Of a DNA stretch of 64,000 nt, positions 45,176 through 54,429 are shown one piece after another. Source of the DNA: Butyribacter intestini. Lineage in GTDB: Bacteria; Bacillota; Clostridia; Lachnospirales; Lachnospiraceae. Location: NCBI GenBank assembly GCA_001414325.1, contig LLKB01000001.1, positions 572,437-636,436 of the forward strand. Direction: 5' to 3'. Every line of letters starts with the position of its first letter. Position 1 is the stretch's first letter. The position numbers and the translations under genes were made by a program. A model generated the notes under the pieces. That model worked only from the letters and a program-made list of their open reading frames with translations, did not search any database and was not told the origin of the DNA.

Positions 45176-46492
45176 TTGTTTGACAAAAAACTTGAAAGTT
45201 TAAATGTAAGACACAAGATTAACTATGGCTTTAATTTCGTAATAAAGCTCATGGTGGCATCAGGTATTTTATCTATTATGGCTTTAAGCTGGGTATTTAA
45301 GGATGTTAAGAAAAATATAGGTGCAAGTGGAAGTTTAAGTAGTACAACTGCCGTATTTATAATAGGTATTATTTTAATAATAGCATTTGTCGGACTTGCA
45401 ATATATTTTTCAAAGATGCTTGGTACAAAGATCGTTCAGTCTATTATTGAACCTTTGATAGAAATCGAAAAGGTTACTAAGGAAATTGCTGCAGGTAATC
45501 TTCACTGTGAGATAGATTATCGTGCAAAGAATAAGATTGGGGAACTTGCACATGACCTGAGAAAGTCGGTTTCAGTACTCGCTTCCTATGTCGATGATAT
45601 TTCAAATTCCATGGATGAGTTCTCAAAAGGAAATTTTGCGGCAGAACCACAGGTAGAATGGCAGGGAGACTTTAAAGGTATCAGAGATTCTTTTGTTGAA
45701 TTTGAAAAGAGTATGTCAACTACAGTTAAGAGCATACAGCGTGTTGCAGATGAAGTTGCAGATGGCTCACAGCAGGTATCAGAAAGTTCAAACGGACTTG
45801 CAGAGAGTTCGACTGAGCAGGCAGCAGTCACAGAAGAACTTACGGCAACCATCACAAACATATCTGAGCAGGTAGCAAAGAACGCACGTAATGCAGAAGA
45901 TATAAGTGCAAAGGTTAAAAATCTTGGCGGTGAGATTGCTATTGGAAATGAGAAGATGCAGGAGATGGTTCAGTCTATGAACGAAATCAGCGAGGCATCA
46001 CAGGAAATAGGAAAGATTATTGCTACAATAAACGACATATCCGCACAGACAAATCTGCTTGCTTTAAATGCATCCATAGAAGCTGCGAGAGCAGGAGAAG
46101 CAGGAAAAGGTTTTGCGGTTGTTGCAGACCAGGTGGCAGTTTTGGCAGCACAGAGTTCAGAAGCGGCAAAAGAGTCATCACAGCTTGTTGAGACATCTGT
46201 AAAAGCTGTTGAAAAAGGTATCATAATTGTTGATGAAACGGCGAAACAGTTAGAGAATGTGGTAGCAGGTTCAGATGCTATTACAAAGGAAGTTAATGAA
46301 GTTGCAGATGCACTTGGTGCTCAGAATGATTCATTTGATCAGATAAATGAGGGTGTTGACCAGATAAACAATAATGTCCAGAATAATTCTGCGACAGCAC
46401 AGGAGTGTGCGGCTGCAAGCGAAGAAATGAGTGGACAGGCAGAAGAACTTGATAGTCTTATCAGAAAGTTTAAGGTTGCTAAGTTTAAATAA
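45176..46492 (+). CDS. Methyl-accepting chemotaxis protein with minimal sensor
   Basis: About 438 aa. TTG at 45176 has AAGGAG at 45162-45167; a GTG at 45167 overlaps that site. Two membrane helices (about residues 22-39 and 58-79) are separated by fewer than 25 residues, so there is no real extracellular ligand domain. A HAMP region follows (IIEPLIEIEKVTKEIAAGNL), then the signalling hairpin with the tip INDISAQTNLLALNASIEAARAGE. It may sense internal, membrane or energy cues, or couple to a partner. It stands alone; no che genes are in the window. Confidence 0.88.
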   Translation: MFDKKLESLNVRHKINYGFNFVIKLMVASGILSIMALSWVFKDVKKNIGASGSLSSTTAVFIIGIILIIAFVGLAIYFSKMLGTKIVQSIIEPLIEIEKVTKEIAAGNLHCEIDYRAKNKIGELAHDLRKSVSVLASYVDDISNSMDEFSKGNFAAEPQVEWQGDFKGIRDSFVEFEKSMSTTVKSIQRVADEVADGSQQVSESSNGLAESSTEQAAVTEELTATITNISEQVAKNARNAEDISAKVKNLGGEIAIGNEKMQEMVQSMNEISEASQEIGKIIATINDISAQTNLLALNASIEAARAGEAGKGFAVVADQVAVLAAQSSEAAKESSQLVETSVKAVEKGIIIVDETAKQLENVVAGSDAITKEVNEVADALGAQNDSFDQINEGVDQINNNVQNNSATAQECAAASEEMSGQAEELDSLIRKFKVAKFK

Positions 46493-46620
46493 ATAAATAA
46501 AATCATATTTTATTGCGAACAGGCTGTTATCGGTACTTAATCTTTTAAGTAGGAACAGTCTGTTTTCAAAATAAGTGTCTAGGTTTTTTTAAATAAGTGT
46601 CAAGCGTTCTGTAAAATAAG

Positions 46621-46649
46621 TTGACACATAAAATGAAATATGGTAAAAT
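46621..46649 (+). promoter_or_regulatory. Sigma-A promoter of ssrA
   Basis: TTGACA (46621-46626), a 17-bp spacer and TAAAAT (46644-46649): a strong housekeeping promoter about 40 nt before the mature tmRNA 5' end, as expected for an abundant RNA. Confidence 0.8.
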
Positions 46650-46691
46650 GGCTTCATTAAAAACAGTTGCCAGAGAGCAGCTCAGTACAAC

Positions 46692-47035
46692 GGGGTTGTA
46701 CTGGTTTCGACGGGCTCACTGAAGATGGAGAAGCTGTTCGTGGTCGGACACCACGTAAAAAGTTCGACTTAAATTTAAACGCAGAAGATAATTTTGCATT
46801 AGCTGCCTAGTTGCAGCTCATCGGCCCTCATAGCCCACGATGAGGATCACCGGTGTCAACCTTGTGGGACCCTCTAATGTCAAAGCTTTGAGATATTAGA
46901 ACATTTATGAAGCTACTAAAAGCTGCAGCCTGTTAGTGGGCGTCAGCTGGAGGGAATGTTAAAGCACTGACTATAACAGTAGAAGTACATTGAATCTGGG
47001 TTCGGACCGGGGTTCGACTCCCCGCAGCTCCACTA
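46692..47035 (+). ncRNA. ssrA: Transfer-messenger RNA (tmRNA)
   Basis: Rescues stalled ribosomes and tags the unfinished protein for proteolysis. The 5' end GGGGTTGTACTGGTTTCGACGG and the 3' end GGTTCGACTCCCCGCAGCTCC form the tRNA-like part; the seven-base acceptor stem pairs GGGGTTG with CAGCTCC. The tag frame at 46781-46810 reads GCA GAA GAT and onwards, giving the peptide AEDNFALAA with TAG stop, ending in the usual ALAA degron. The terminal CCA appears not to be encoded (ACTA in the DNA). Its partner smpB is at 25419. Confidence 0.96.
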
Positions 47036-47041
47036 TTTATT

Positions 47042-47085
47042 AAATGTTGAAATAACCAAATTTTTGGTTGTTTCAACATTTTTTT
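47042..47085 (+). terminator. Rho-independent terminator of ssrA
   Basis: AAATGTTGAAATAACCAAA (47042-47060) pairs with the following TTTGGTTGTTTCAACATTT with one wobble, then a T run. A strong terminator directly after tmRNA. Confidence 0.88.
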
Positions 47086-47093
47086 CTTAATAT

Positions 47094-47122
47094 TTGTATT
47101 TAAATCTTAAATCCTTTATACT
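47094..47122 (+). promoter_or_regulatory. Likely promoter of the jet-like operon
   Basis: TTGTAT (47094-47099), a 17-bp spacer and TATACT (47117-47122), located between the ssrA terminator and the jetA start at 47176. Confidence 0.5.
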
Positions 47123-47175
47123 ATTACATATTAAAAGATTATTAAGTAACAAATAAACGGGAGAAATTTTAAAAT

Positions 47176-48789
47176 ATGGAATACGATTTTTTGAAACAGT
47201 TTTCAAAGAGAATGAAGATTGTTGGTATGTTCTCAACATTGATAAAAAACAGTTGGCAGAAGACTACCTGGAAACAGTTCGGTTTTGAGACCATGGACGA
47301 GCAGGTGAATATGATATATGCGGTTCTTTTGTTCATTATGGAGTATTCACTCAGGGAGCAGCCTTGTACGATTGATGATATATCAGTCTTTGTTGATGAT
47401 GTATGTAACAGGTATCTGAAAAAAAGTCTTTCTTACGAAAAAAGCAGGGAGCTTGCTGAGTTTATTATAAATATTGTTTTGTGTGATGAAGGTCATGCGA
47501 TGTATTTTGACTGTTTTGAGTTTGAAAAGCGTGAATATAAAAAGAAAAATATAAGTTATCTGTCAAATGAGGTGGTCTATCTTGATGGTGATATAAAAAG
47601 AACAAGCTACAAACTTACTGATAACGGATATAATCTGGTATTATCGACACTCGAAGTCGAAAACAATATGAAGCTTACGATACATGAGATGATATTTAAG
47701 ATGCACTTAGAACGGGCTACATATGATCAGGCACTTGATGAGGTTAAAAATATTTTTAATATGCTACGCATACAGCTTCAGAAAATACAGGAGGCGATGG
47801 ATAAGATAAGGCGAAATGCACTTAATTATTCTATTGAGGATTACGAGCAGATTTTAAATGAAAATATGACTGCCATAAGTGATACAAAGCACAAGTTTAT
47901 GGAGTACAGGCGTGTGGTTAGAAACCGTGTTAAAGAACTAGAAGATGAAAATATAAATATTAAGGCTTTGAGTGATGAGGATATGGAAAAACTTCATAAT
48001 CTTCAGGATATTGAGAGATATTTGAGCAGGTCGATAGATGAACATCAGAAGATATTAAATAAACATTTTGACCTTAAAGATCTTTATTCTCATGAGCTTG
48101 AGCAGATGTCAAAGATGACGCTTATTAAAAGGTTTTCTATCAGAAATGATCTGTATGACAAAATTATTGAGCATCCGGGCAGTCTTGTAAATATAAATCA
48201 GTTTTTAAATCCGCTTTTTAGAAATAACCCGGAGAAAGTTTACAATCTGAATAAGTGTATTCAGTATCAGAAGCCGCTCAGAGAGAAAAATGATGATGAA
48301 GAAGAAGAAAAACTTGATTTTGATGCTATGGACTATGAGGAGCAAAAGGAGAGAAAACTCAGGGAAAAGTTAAAAAAATATCAGTCCAGTATGGAATTTC
48401 TTGTTGAAATGACAATGGAGAATGATGGCGAGATTGATTTAGCTTCAATGAGTAGTCTGTCAGAGGAACAGAAGAAAGTGTTTATTCCGAATGCTGAAAT
48501 GTTTAAGGAGATAATGGTCGAGTTTATTAAAGCCGGAAGTATCGATATTGATGAACTTAGAAAAGAGAGAAGAAATATAGTTGCGGAGGAAAGCTGTAGT
48601 TTTCAGTTAAATGAAATGATATTAAAAATTGCTGATGAGAGAAAAGATTCACAGATTAAACGGATAACCGTAAGAAGATGTGATGACGGACAGACAGTTT
48701 GTTTTAATGATGTTTACAATGAATTTGGTGACAGACGAAATATATATTGTTCTAATGTTCAATTTAGATTTGAGAAAGAAATGGAGTAG
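47176..48789 (+). CDS. jetA: JetA/MksF-like kleisin subunit (DUF5716-type) of a Wadjet/Mks condensin
   Basis: 537 aa, cytoplasmic. The N-terminal winged-helix-like region (residues 1 to about 180, with KQFSKRMKIVGMFSTLI and DNGYNLVLSTLEVEN) is followed by long helices (190-330) and a C-terminal globular end. This is the layout of the kleisin-like JetA/MksF subunit that bridges the SMC heads. The call relies on its place before a small acidic JetB-like gene and a giant SMC-like gene. GGGAGAAA precedes the ATG. GC and codon use look like the genome average. Confidence 0.72.
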   Translation: MEYDFLKQFSKRMKIVGMFSTLIKNSWQKTTWKQFGFETMDEQVNMIYAVLLFIMEYSLREQPCTIDDISVFVDDVCNRYLKKSLSYEKSRELAEFIINIVLCDEGHAMYFDCFEFEKREYKKKNISYLSNEVVYLDGDIKRTSYKLTDNGYNLVLSTLEVENNMKLTIHEMIFKMHLERATYDQALDEVKNIFNMLRIQLQKIQEAMDKIRRNALNYSIEDYEQILNENMTAISDTKHKFMEYRRVVRNRVKELEDENINIKALSDEDMEKLHNLQDIERYLSRSIDEHQKILNKHFDLKDLYSHELEQMSKMTLIKRFSIRNDLYDKIIEHPGSLVNINQFLNPLFRNNPEKVYNLNKCIQYQKPLREKNDDEEEEKLDFDAMDYEEQKERKLREKLKKYQSSMEFLVEMTMENDGEIDLASMSSLSEEQKKVFIPNAEMFKEIMVEFIKAGSIDIDELRKERRNIVAEESCSFQLNEMILKIADERKDSQIKRITVRRCDDGQTVCFNDVYNEFGDRRNIYCSNVQFRFEKEME

Positions 48790-48791
48790 TT

Positions 48792-49526
48792 ATGGCATAC
48801 GAGGCAGAAGAAGTAAAGATAAGTCAGGAAATATTTTGTACGCTTATTTCAAAACATGAATTAAGAGAGGAAGATAATAAGGAGCTGTTTGAAGGTTACA
48901 CACAAAATCCAAGAATAATGAATCTTGTGAAAAGTCAGGGTGAAATTGCGGATTGTACAGTAGAAAGATATGGAAGTGTGATATATCTTATACCTGCTGA
49001 AGACAACGATTTTCTCGGGTTTTCAAAGCAGGAATTAAAAGCGAAACTCTGTAAGTCAGGAGCTACGGACAAGGATTATTATCTGTCACAGTTTGTTATC
49101 CTTACAATGCTTACAGAATTTTATGACGGTCAGGGGAGCAGCAGTAAATCAAGAGAATATATTAAGGTCGGTGAACTTATAAATCTGGTTTCAGACAGAC
49201 TTATACAGGCTGGAAATAATATGACCGAGGAGGAAGAGGAAAAGACAGGGCTTGCATTTTCAAATATGCTTGAAGCATACACGGCACTTAGAAGTGACGA
49301 AAAGGGAAGAAAGACAAAGACGACAAAAGAGGGTTTTGTCCACAGGATACTGACCTTTTTACAGGAACAGGGACTTATAGAGTATATAGAGAGAGATGAT
49401 ATGATAAACACAACAAAAAAACTTGACAGTTTTATGGACTGGAATTTGTTAAATCAGAACAACTATATAAGAGTGAGCAAAGTTTTGGGAATCAGTGATG
49501 AAAAGGAGAAGGTAAAAGGTGAGTAA
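48792..49526 (+). CDS. jetB: JetB/MksE-like subunit of a Wadjet/Mks condensin
   Basis: 244-aa helical protein with tandem winged-helix character (AEEVKISQEIFCTLISKHEL, then FLQEQGLIEYIERDDMINTTKKLDSFMDW). Its size and place between the kleisin-like and SMC-like genes match JetB/MksE (DUF4194/DUF6063-type). It starts two nt after jetA and its 3' end overlaps the start of the SMC gene by eight bases, so translation is tightly coupled. Confidence 0.7.
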   Translation: MAYEAEEVKISQEIFCTLISKHELREEDNKELFEGYTQNPRIMNLVKSQGEIADCTVERYGSVIYLIPAEDNDFLGFSKQELKAKLCKSGATDKDYYLSQFVILTMLTEFYDGQGSSSKSREYIKVGELINLVSDRLIQAGNNMTEEEEEKTGLAFSNMLEAYTALRSDEKGRKTKTTKEGFVHRILTFLQEQGLIEYIERDDMINTTKKLDSFMDWNLLNQNNYIRVSKVLGISDEKEKVKGE

Positions 49527-52500
49527 GATAAATACACTTCGTATCGTAAACTTAAATTATAACAATAATTCTATCAAGATAAGTGATGAAGCATTTCAGT
49601 TTAATGGTGAAAGTACGCTTATGTCACTTAGAAATGGTGGCGGAAAGACAGTGCTGGTGCAGATGATGACGGCACCATTTGTGCATAAAAGATACAGGGA
49701 TACAAAGGATAGAAAGTTTGAGAGTTATTTTACGACAAACAGACCGACTTTCATTATGGTCGAGTGGGTGCTTGACGGGGAAGCCGGTTATGTGCTTACC
49801 GGAATGATGGTAAGAAAAAATCAGGAAGTTTCGGATGGAGAGGCTCATGATGAACTTGAGATGATAAATTTTGTATATGAATATACTGCCAGATGTGAAA
49901 ATGACATATATCATATACCTATAATAAATGAGACTGAATCAGGTATGACATTAAAAAACTGGGGTTCATGTAAAAAGGTATTTGAAAAGCTTAAAAGAGA
50001 AGATGGTATGCATTTTAATTACTATGATATGGATATGCCTGCCCAGTCAAGAATGTATTTTGAAAAGCTTAAGCAGTACCAGATAAATTATAAAGAATGG
50101 GAAACTATTATAAAAAAGATAAATTTAAAAGAATCTGGACTTTCAGAGTTGTTTACGGATTGCCGTGATGAAAAAGGTCTTGTTGAAAAGTGGTTTTTAG
50201 AAGCAATAGAGAGTAAACTCAATAAAGATGGAAACCGCATTTTAGAATTTGAGACTATAATAAAAAAATACGCAAAACAGTACAGGGACAATCAGACAAA
50301 AATTCAGAGAATGAAAAATCTCAGAGGTTTTTTAGAAGAAGCATCGGGCATAAGAGTATATGCGGATGAATATGTCGATTACACTGAGAAAAGAAAAAAT
50401 AAAGAAAATGATATTGCATGGTTTAATGTGATATTAAATGAGTTAAATGCAGAAGCTGAGGAAAGAAAAAGACTTCTTGACGAAGATATAAGAAAAAAAC
50501 AGATAGAGATTTCAGATATAAAATATGAAGAAGTATCATATAATATTCATTCATTAGAGGCAAAAAAGGAAAGACTCATACATGAATACGAGCAGATAAC
50601 ACTTGAAAAAGGTCAGGTTGCAAAAGAAAAAGACAGGCTTGAGAATAAGAGGGCAAAGCTTCTTTGTGCGAGAGAAAATGAAGAAAAAAATGCTGCTCTT
50701 GCAGAATGTAGAAAGATTGAGAGCCGTCTTGAAGCATCAAAAAAGAGTGAGGAACAGAAAGAACCTGAAAGACAGGAACTCGGAAAAACACTTTTTAAAC
50801 ATTACAGCAGGGCAGTTTCGGAGTGCGAGGCTGAAATCGCAAATACAAGAGAAAATATAAAAAAGCAGGAAAAGCAGGAAAAAGAGTACAACCAAAGTAA
50901 GTCCGACTGTTTTAAACAAAAGGATGACAATTCATTACAGATAGGAAAGTGTCAGGCAAAAATTTCAAATTATGATGTGATTGAAGAACAGTTTAATAAA
51001 AAATACGAAGAAAAGCTTTGCAGAAATATTTTAGGTGTTTATGAGACGGGGACATTAGAATTAAGAGATGATGAGTATAAAAAAGAAATGTCGAAGATAC
51101 AAAAAGATATAGTTTCTCTTAAACAGGAAAAGGTGAAAAATGATGATGATTTTGTAAAATATGTAAGAAAGCAGGATGATCTCAGAAATGAGATTATGGA
51201 GAAAAAGAGCAAGCTGGCATCAGAGAGAGAAATATGTCTTGATTTTGAGGAGCAGTTAAAAATAAGACAGGATATTATGAAACATTTTCTTGTAAGTGAA
51301 AATGATGTTTATAACAAGGAAGTGATACTTAAGGGTGCAGACAGAAAGCTTAAGGAGATAAGTGCTGCAAAAAGGTTGTTAGAGCGTGAGAGCGAGCAGA
51401 CAAACACAGAGATAAAACTTCTTGAGAATGGAAGATTATTGGAGGTTTCAAAAGAGTTTGATGAATATCTGTCATCTATGGAGATTGAATATATATATGG
51501 TATGGAGTGGCTTTCAAATAATGGAAGAAGTATGGATGAAAATAAAAAGATAGCTGCCAATAATCCATTTATTCCATATGCGGTAATAATCTCCGGTGAG
51601 GATTTTAAAAAGCTGTTGGCAGATAAAAATAAGGTATTTACTTCAAATCCGGTGCCAATTGTAAAGAGAGAGGAGCTTGAAGATAGTTTTATAAATGATG
51701 AAACAGGTGTTGTAGAACTTGAAAAGATAAGCTTTTATCTGAAATTTCAAGAGGAACTTCTCAATGATAGCAAACGATATGAAATCATAGAACAAAAAAA
51801 GGAAAAAAGCAGGAAAATACAGGAAAACATTGAGAGAAGAGATGAAGAATATAAGGAGTATTTTTCTAAACAGGAATGTATAAAAAATCAGACGATAGAA
51901 AGTGACAGTATAGAAAGCAGCAGGGGACTTATTGATACACTCGAGAGTGAAACTGTTAAGATGCAGGCTGAACTTGAAAATCTGGAAAGTTTGAAAAGAA
52001 AGATTACCTTAGTAAACGAACAGATAAATCAGAATGTAACAGCACTGAATGAGAAAAAAAATCTTGCAGGGATAAGATTGCAGGATTTCGAGATGCTTAG
52101 AGAGAGTTATAATGATTACTGCGATGCGAAAGAGGAAAAAATACGACTTGACAAGAAAAATGAAGATATTGACAATAAGCTGAACATTATTACAGAAAAA
52201 CTTAATAACCTTATCGAGGACATCAAAGCGGATGAAAAAACTGAGATGAAGAAGAAACAGGAGCTTCTTGGACTTCAGGAAAGATATGAGTATTTTGAAA
52301 AATTTAAGGGAAAATCAGAAAATGTTGATAAGGCGTCTTATACTTTGCTTGACGAAGAGGAAAGGATTTCAAAAGAGGCAGCTTACAATGCCCTTTTAAA
52401 TGATTATTCAAATGAAGTGAAACTTCTTACGGAGCAGTATAACAGTGCCAACAGGAGATTTCTTAAGAGTAAGCAGGAGTTAGCAGAACTACTTGCAAAA

Positions 52501-53949
52501 TACCGTATTAAAAAAACAGACATTGAAAAGACAAGGTATGATAAAGACGATAAGGCAGAATTAGATGAACGCATATCTGCTAACAATATGGAGTTACAGT
52601 TGTATGATGAAAAACTTAATAAAGTCAATACGCAGATAACCAAAAAAGAGTCAGACATTGAGCATGCTTACAAGGATATGTATAGGATTGCTGAAAAGAA
52701 AGAGCCAATTAGCAAGGATAAAATATCTGACACAAACTTTAAAGACAGGATAATTATAATCCAAAATGAGATAAGAGACACCAGACTTGACCTTGACGGA
52801 GTTACAAGTCTTTGCAGAGGATATGAAGCAAATATTTCTGCACTTGCCGAATATAGTGATTTAAAGGTTGAGGAAACCGATGAGCATATAAAGAAAGAGG
52901 ATATTTTTGGAAAGTCGGTAAAAGAAATTGATAAGTTCAGGGGCATGATGATAAGAGATTACAGAGAACTTATTGAAAATGAGAGAAAGCAGAGTAATGT
53001 TATCACAAGACTTTTAAACGAGATGGCAAGAAAAAATATCTTTAAGGATGAATTTTTCCAGAAGCCAATCGAAGTATTATTATCACTTACGGATAATGCA
53101 GTCAATTTCATGAAACAGCTTGATATACTGGTTTCATCTTACGAAAGTATGATAGAAAAACTTGAGGTAGATGTTGCCATCGTTGAAAAGGAGCGTGTAA
53201 GGATAGTTGAACTTCTTGAGGAATATGTAAGGGATGTCCATGACGAGCTTGGCAAGATAGATGGAAATTCAACGATAAAAGTGCATGGAGAGAGTAAGAA
53301 AATGCTTAAGATAACTCTGCCTGAGTGGTATGAGAATGAGGAGATATATCATCTTAAGATACAGGATATTCTTGAAGAGGTTACTGCAAAGACGATAAAG
53401 GCATTAGAGGAAAATAAAAATCCTGATGATATAACAGGGCTTTATATCAACACGAAGTATCTATACGATACGGTGGCAGGTACGGGTAATGTCCGCATAA
53501 AGCTTTACAAGATAGAGGAGCAGAAAGGAAGAGAAATTTCATGGTCAGATGTTGCGAAAAATTCAGGTGGTGAGGGATTTTTGTCGGCATTTATAGTTCT
53601 GTCAAGTCTGCTCTACTATATGAGAAAAGATGTGTCAGATGTATTTACCAATTATAATGAGGGAAAAGTGCTTGTTATGGACAATCCTTTTGCACAGACA
53701 AACGCTTCACATCTTTTGAAACCGCTTATGGATATGGCAAAAAAGACAAATACGCAGCTTATCTGCCTTTCAGGTCTTGGTGGTGATTCAATATATGACA
53801 GATTTGACAATATTTATGTGTTAAATCTTGTGGCGGCGAGCTTGAGAAACGGAATGCAGTATCTTAAAGGGGAGCACACAAGAGGAGATGAACAGGAAAC
53901 AATGATAGCAACGCAGATACAGGTTACACAGCAGGAGCTTATGTTCTAA
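49519..53949 (+). CDS. jetC: JetC/MksB-like SMC ATPase of a Wadjet/Mks condensin
   Basis: 1476-aa SMC-type ATPase. Walker A LRNGGGKTVL at residues 37-46, long antiparallel coiled coils from about 270 to 1250, the ABC signature KNSGGEGFLSAF near 1345, and Walker B KVLVMDNPFAQTNASH near 1380, where the acidic residue after MD is replaced by Asn as in this sub-family. It loads with the two preceding subunits to extrude DNA loops. In Wadjet the complex recognises small circular plasmids and JetD cuts them. JetD is not found downstream here. Confidence 0.82.
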   Translation: MSKINTLRIVNLNYNNNSIKISDEAFQFNGESTLMSLRNGGGKTVLVQMMTAPFVHKRYRDTKDRKFESYFTTNRPTFIMVEWVLDGEAGYVLTGMMVRKNQEVSDGEAHDELEMINFVYEYTARCENDIYHIPIINETESGMTLKNWGSCKKVFEKLKREDGMHFNYYDMDMPAQSRMYFEKLKQYQINYKEWETIIKKINLKESGLSELFTDCRDEKGLVEKWFLEAIESKLNKDGNRILEFETIIKKYAKQYRDNQTKIQRMKNLRGFLEEASGIRVYADEYVDYTEKRKNKENDIAWFNVILNELNAEAEERKRLLDEDIRKKQIEISDIKYEEVSYNIHSLEAKKERLIHEYEQITLEKGQVAKEKDRLENKRAKLLCARENEEKNAALAECRKIESRLEASKKSEEQKEPERQELGKTLFKHYSRAVSECEAEIANTRENIKKQEKQEKEYNQSKSDCFKQKDDNSLQIGKCQAKISNYDVIEEQFNKKYEEKLCRNILGVYETGTLELRDDEYKKEMSKIQKDIVSLKQEKVKNDDDFVKYVRKQDDLRNEIMEKKSKLASEREICLDFEEQLKIRQDIMKHFLVSENDVYNKEVILKGADRKLKEISAAKRLLERESEQTNTEIKLLENGRLLEVSKEFDEYLSSMEIEYIYGMEWLSNNGRSMDENKKIAANNPFIPYAVIISGEDFKKLLADKNKVFTSNPVPIVKREELEDSFINDETGVVELEKISFYLKFQEELLNDSKRYEIIEQKKEKSRKIQENIERRDEEYKEYFSKQECIKNQTIESDSIESSRGLIDTLESETVKMQAELENLESLKRKITLVNEQINQNVTALNEKKNLAGIRLQDFEMLRESYNDYCDAKEEKIRLDKKNEDIDNKLNIITEKLNNLIEDIKADEKTEMKKKQELLGLQERYEYFEKFKGKSENVDKASYTLLDEEERISKEAAYNALLNDYSNEVKLLTEQYNSANRRFLKSKQELAELLAKYRIKKTDIEKTRYDKDDKAELDERISANNMELQLYDEKLNKVNTQITKKESDIEHAYKDMYRIAEKKEPISKDKISDTNFKDRIIIIQNEIRDTRLDLDGVTSLCRGYEANISALAEYSDLKVEETDEHIKKEDIFGKSVKEIDKFRGMMIRDYRELIENERKQSNVITRLLNEMARKNIFKDEFFQKPIEVLLSLTDNAVNFMKQLDILVSSYESMIEKLEVDVAIVEKERVRIVELLEEYVRDVHDELGKIDGNSTIKVHGESKKMLKITLPEWYENEEIYHLKIQDILEEVTAKTIKALEENKNPDDITGLYINTKYLYDTVAGTGNVRIKLYKIEEQKGREISWSDVAKNSGGEGFLSAFIVLSSLLYYMRKDVSDVFTNYNEGKVLVMDNPFAQTNASHLLKPLMDMAKKTNTQLICLSGLGGDSIYDRFDNIYVLNLVAASLRNGMQYLKGEHTRGDEQETMIATQIQVTQQELMF

Positions 53950-54037
53950 AATATATAAAATTGTATTTTAAGTATTATACGACATGATGTTGTTGTGAGA
54001 GTACATTATTCTGAAATGGAGGTGGCATGAGGCGTAG

Positions 54038-54397
54038 ATGAAATGTTATAAGATTAAATACAGACTTGGCATAACCCATAGTGTTGACAATAATGAAAAG
54101 CACAAGCATAATCATATATTAGAAGGAGAAATATTTGCAAAACCGTCGGATGATGATTTTGTTGAATTTTCCGATATGGAGAACATGGTGAATGAAACAC
54201 TTGAAGAATACAAAAACAAATATTTAAACGATTTGGAAGAGTTTAATGGCGACGCAAATATTGAAAATGTAGGAGAAGTTTTTTGGAAAAAACTTTTCAG
54301 GGTTTTTGAAAAAAATGGTTGGGCATTGATAAGGCTTGAAATTGGAGAAAATCCATTGAGGATATATTCAGTTTCAACTGAGGAAATAAGAATGTAA
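54038..54397 (+). CDS. 6-pyruvoyl-tetrahydropterin-synthase-related protein (XrtG-associated type)
   Basis: 119 aa. The histidine set of the PTPS/QueD fold is present: ITHSVDNNEKHKHNHILEG supplies one His followed by an HxH, the zinc site. The catalytic Cys of true QueD/PTPS is not seen, so it is probably not a pterin enzyme. Families of such proteins accompany exosortase XrtG in Firmicutes, with unknown role. The best ribosome binding site (GGAGG, 54018-54022) is 15 nt from the ATG. Just between them lies a four-codon ORF (54027-54041) whose TGA overlaps this start. Confidence 0.7.
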   Translation: MKCYKIKYRLGITHSVDNNEKHKHNHILEGEIFAKPSDDDFVEFSDMENMVNETLEEYKNKYLNDLEEFNGDANIENVGEVFWKKLFRVFEKNGWALIRLEIGENPLRIYSVSTEEIRM

Positions 54398-54429
54398 AGC
54401 TTAGTTTTGCTTAAGAGGGGAGAGTTTTT

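Noticed and set aside
47010..47176. Prophage or island attachment site at the tmRNA 3' end
   Set aside because: No direct repeat of the ssrA 3' end and no integrase gene are visible in this window.
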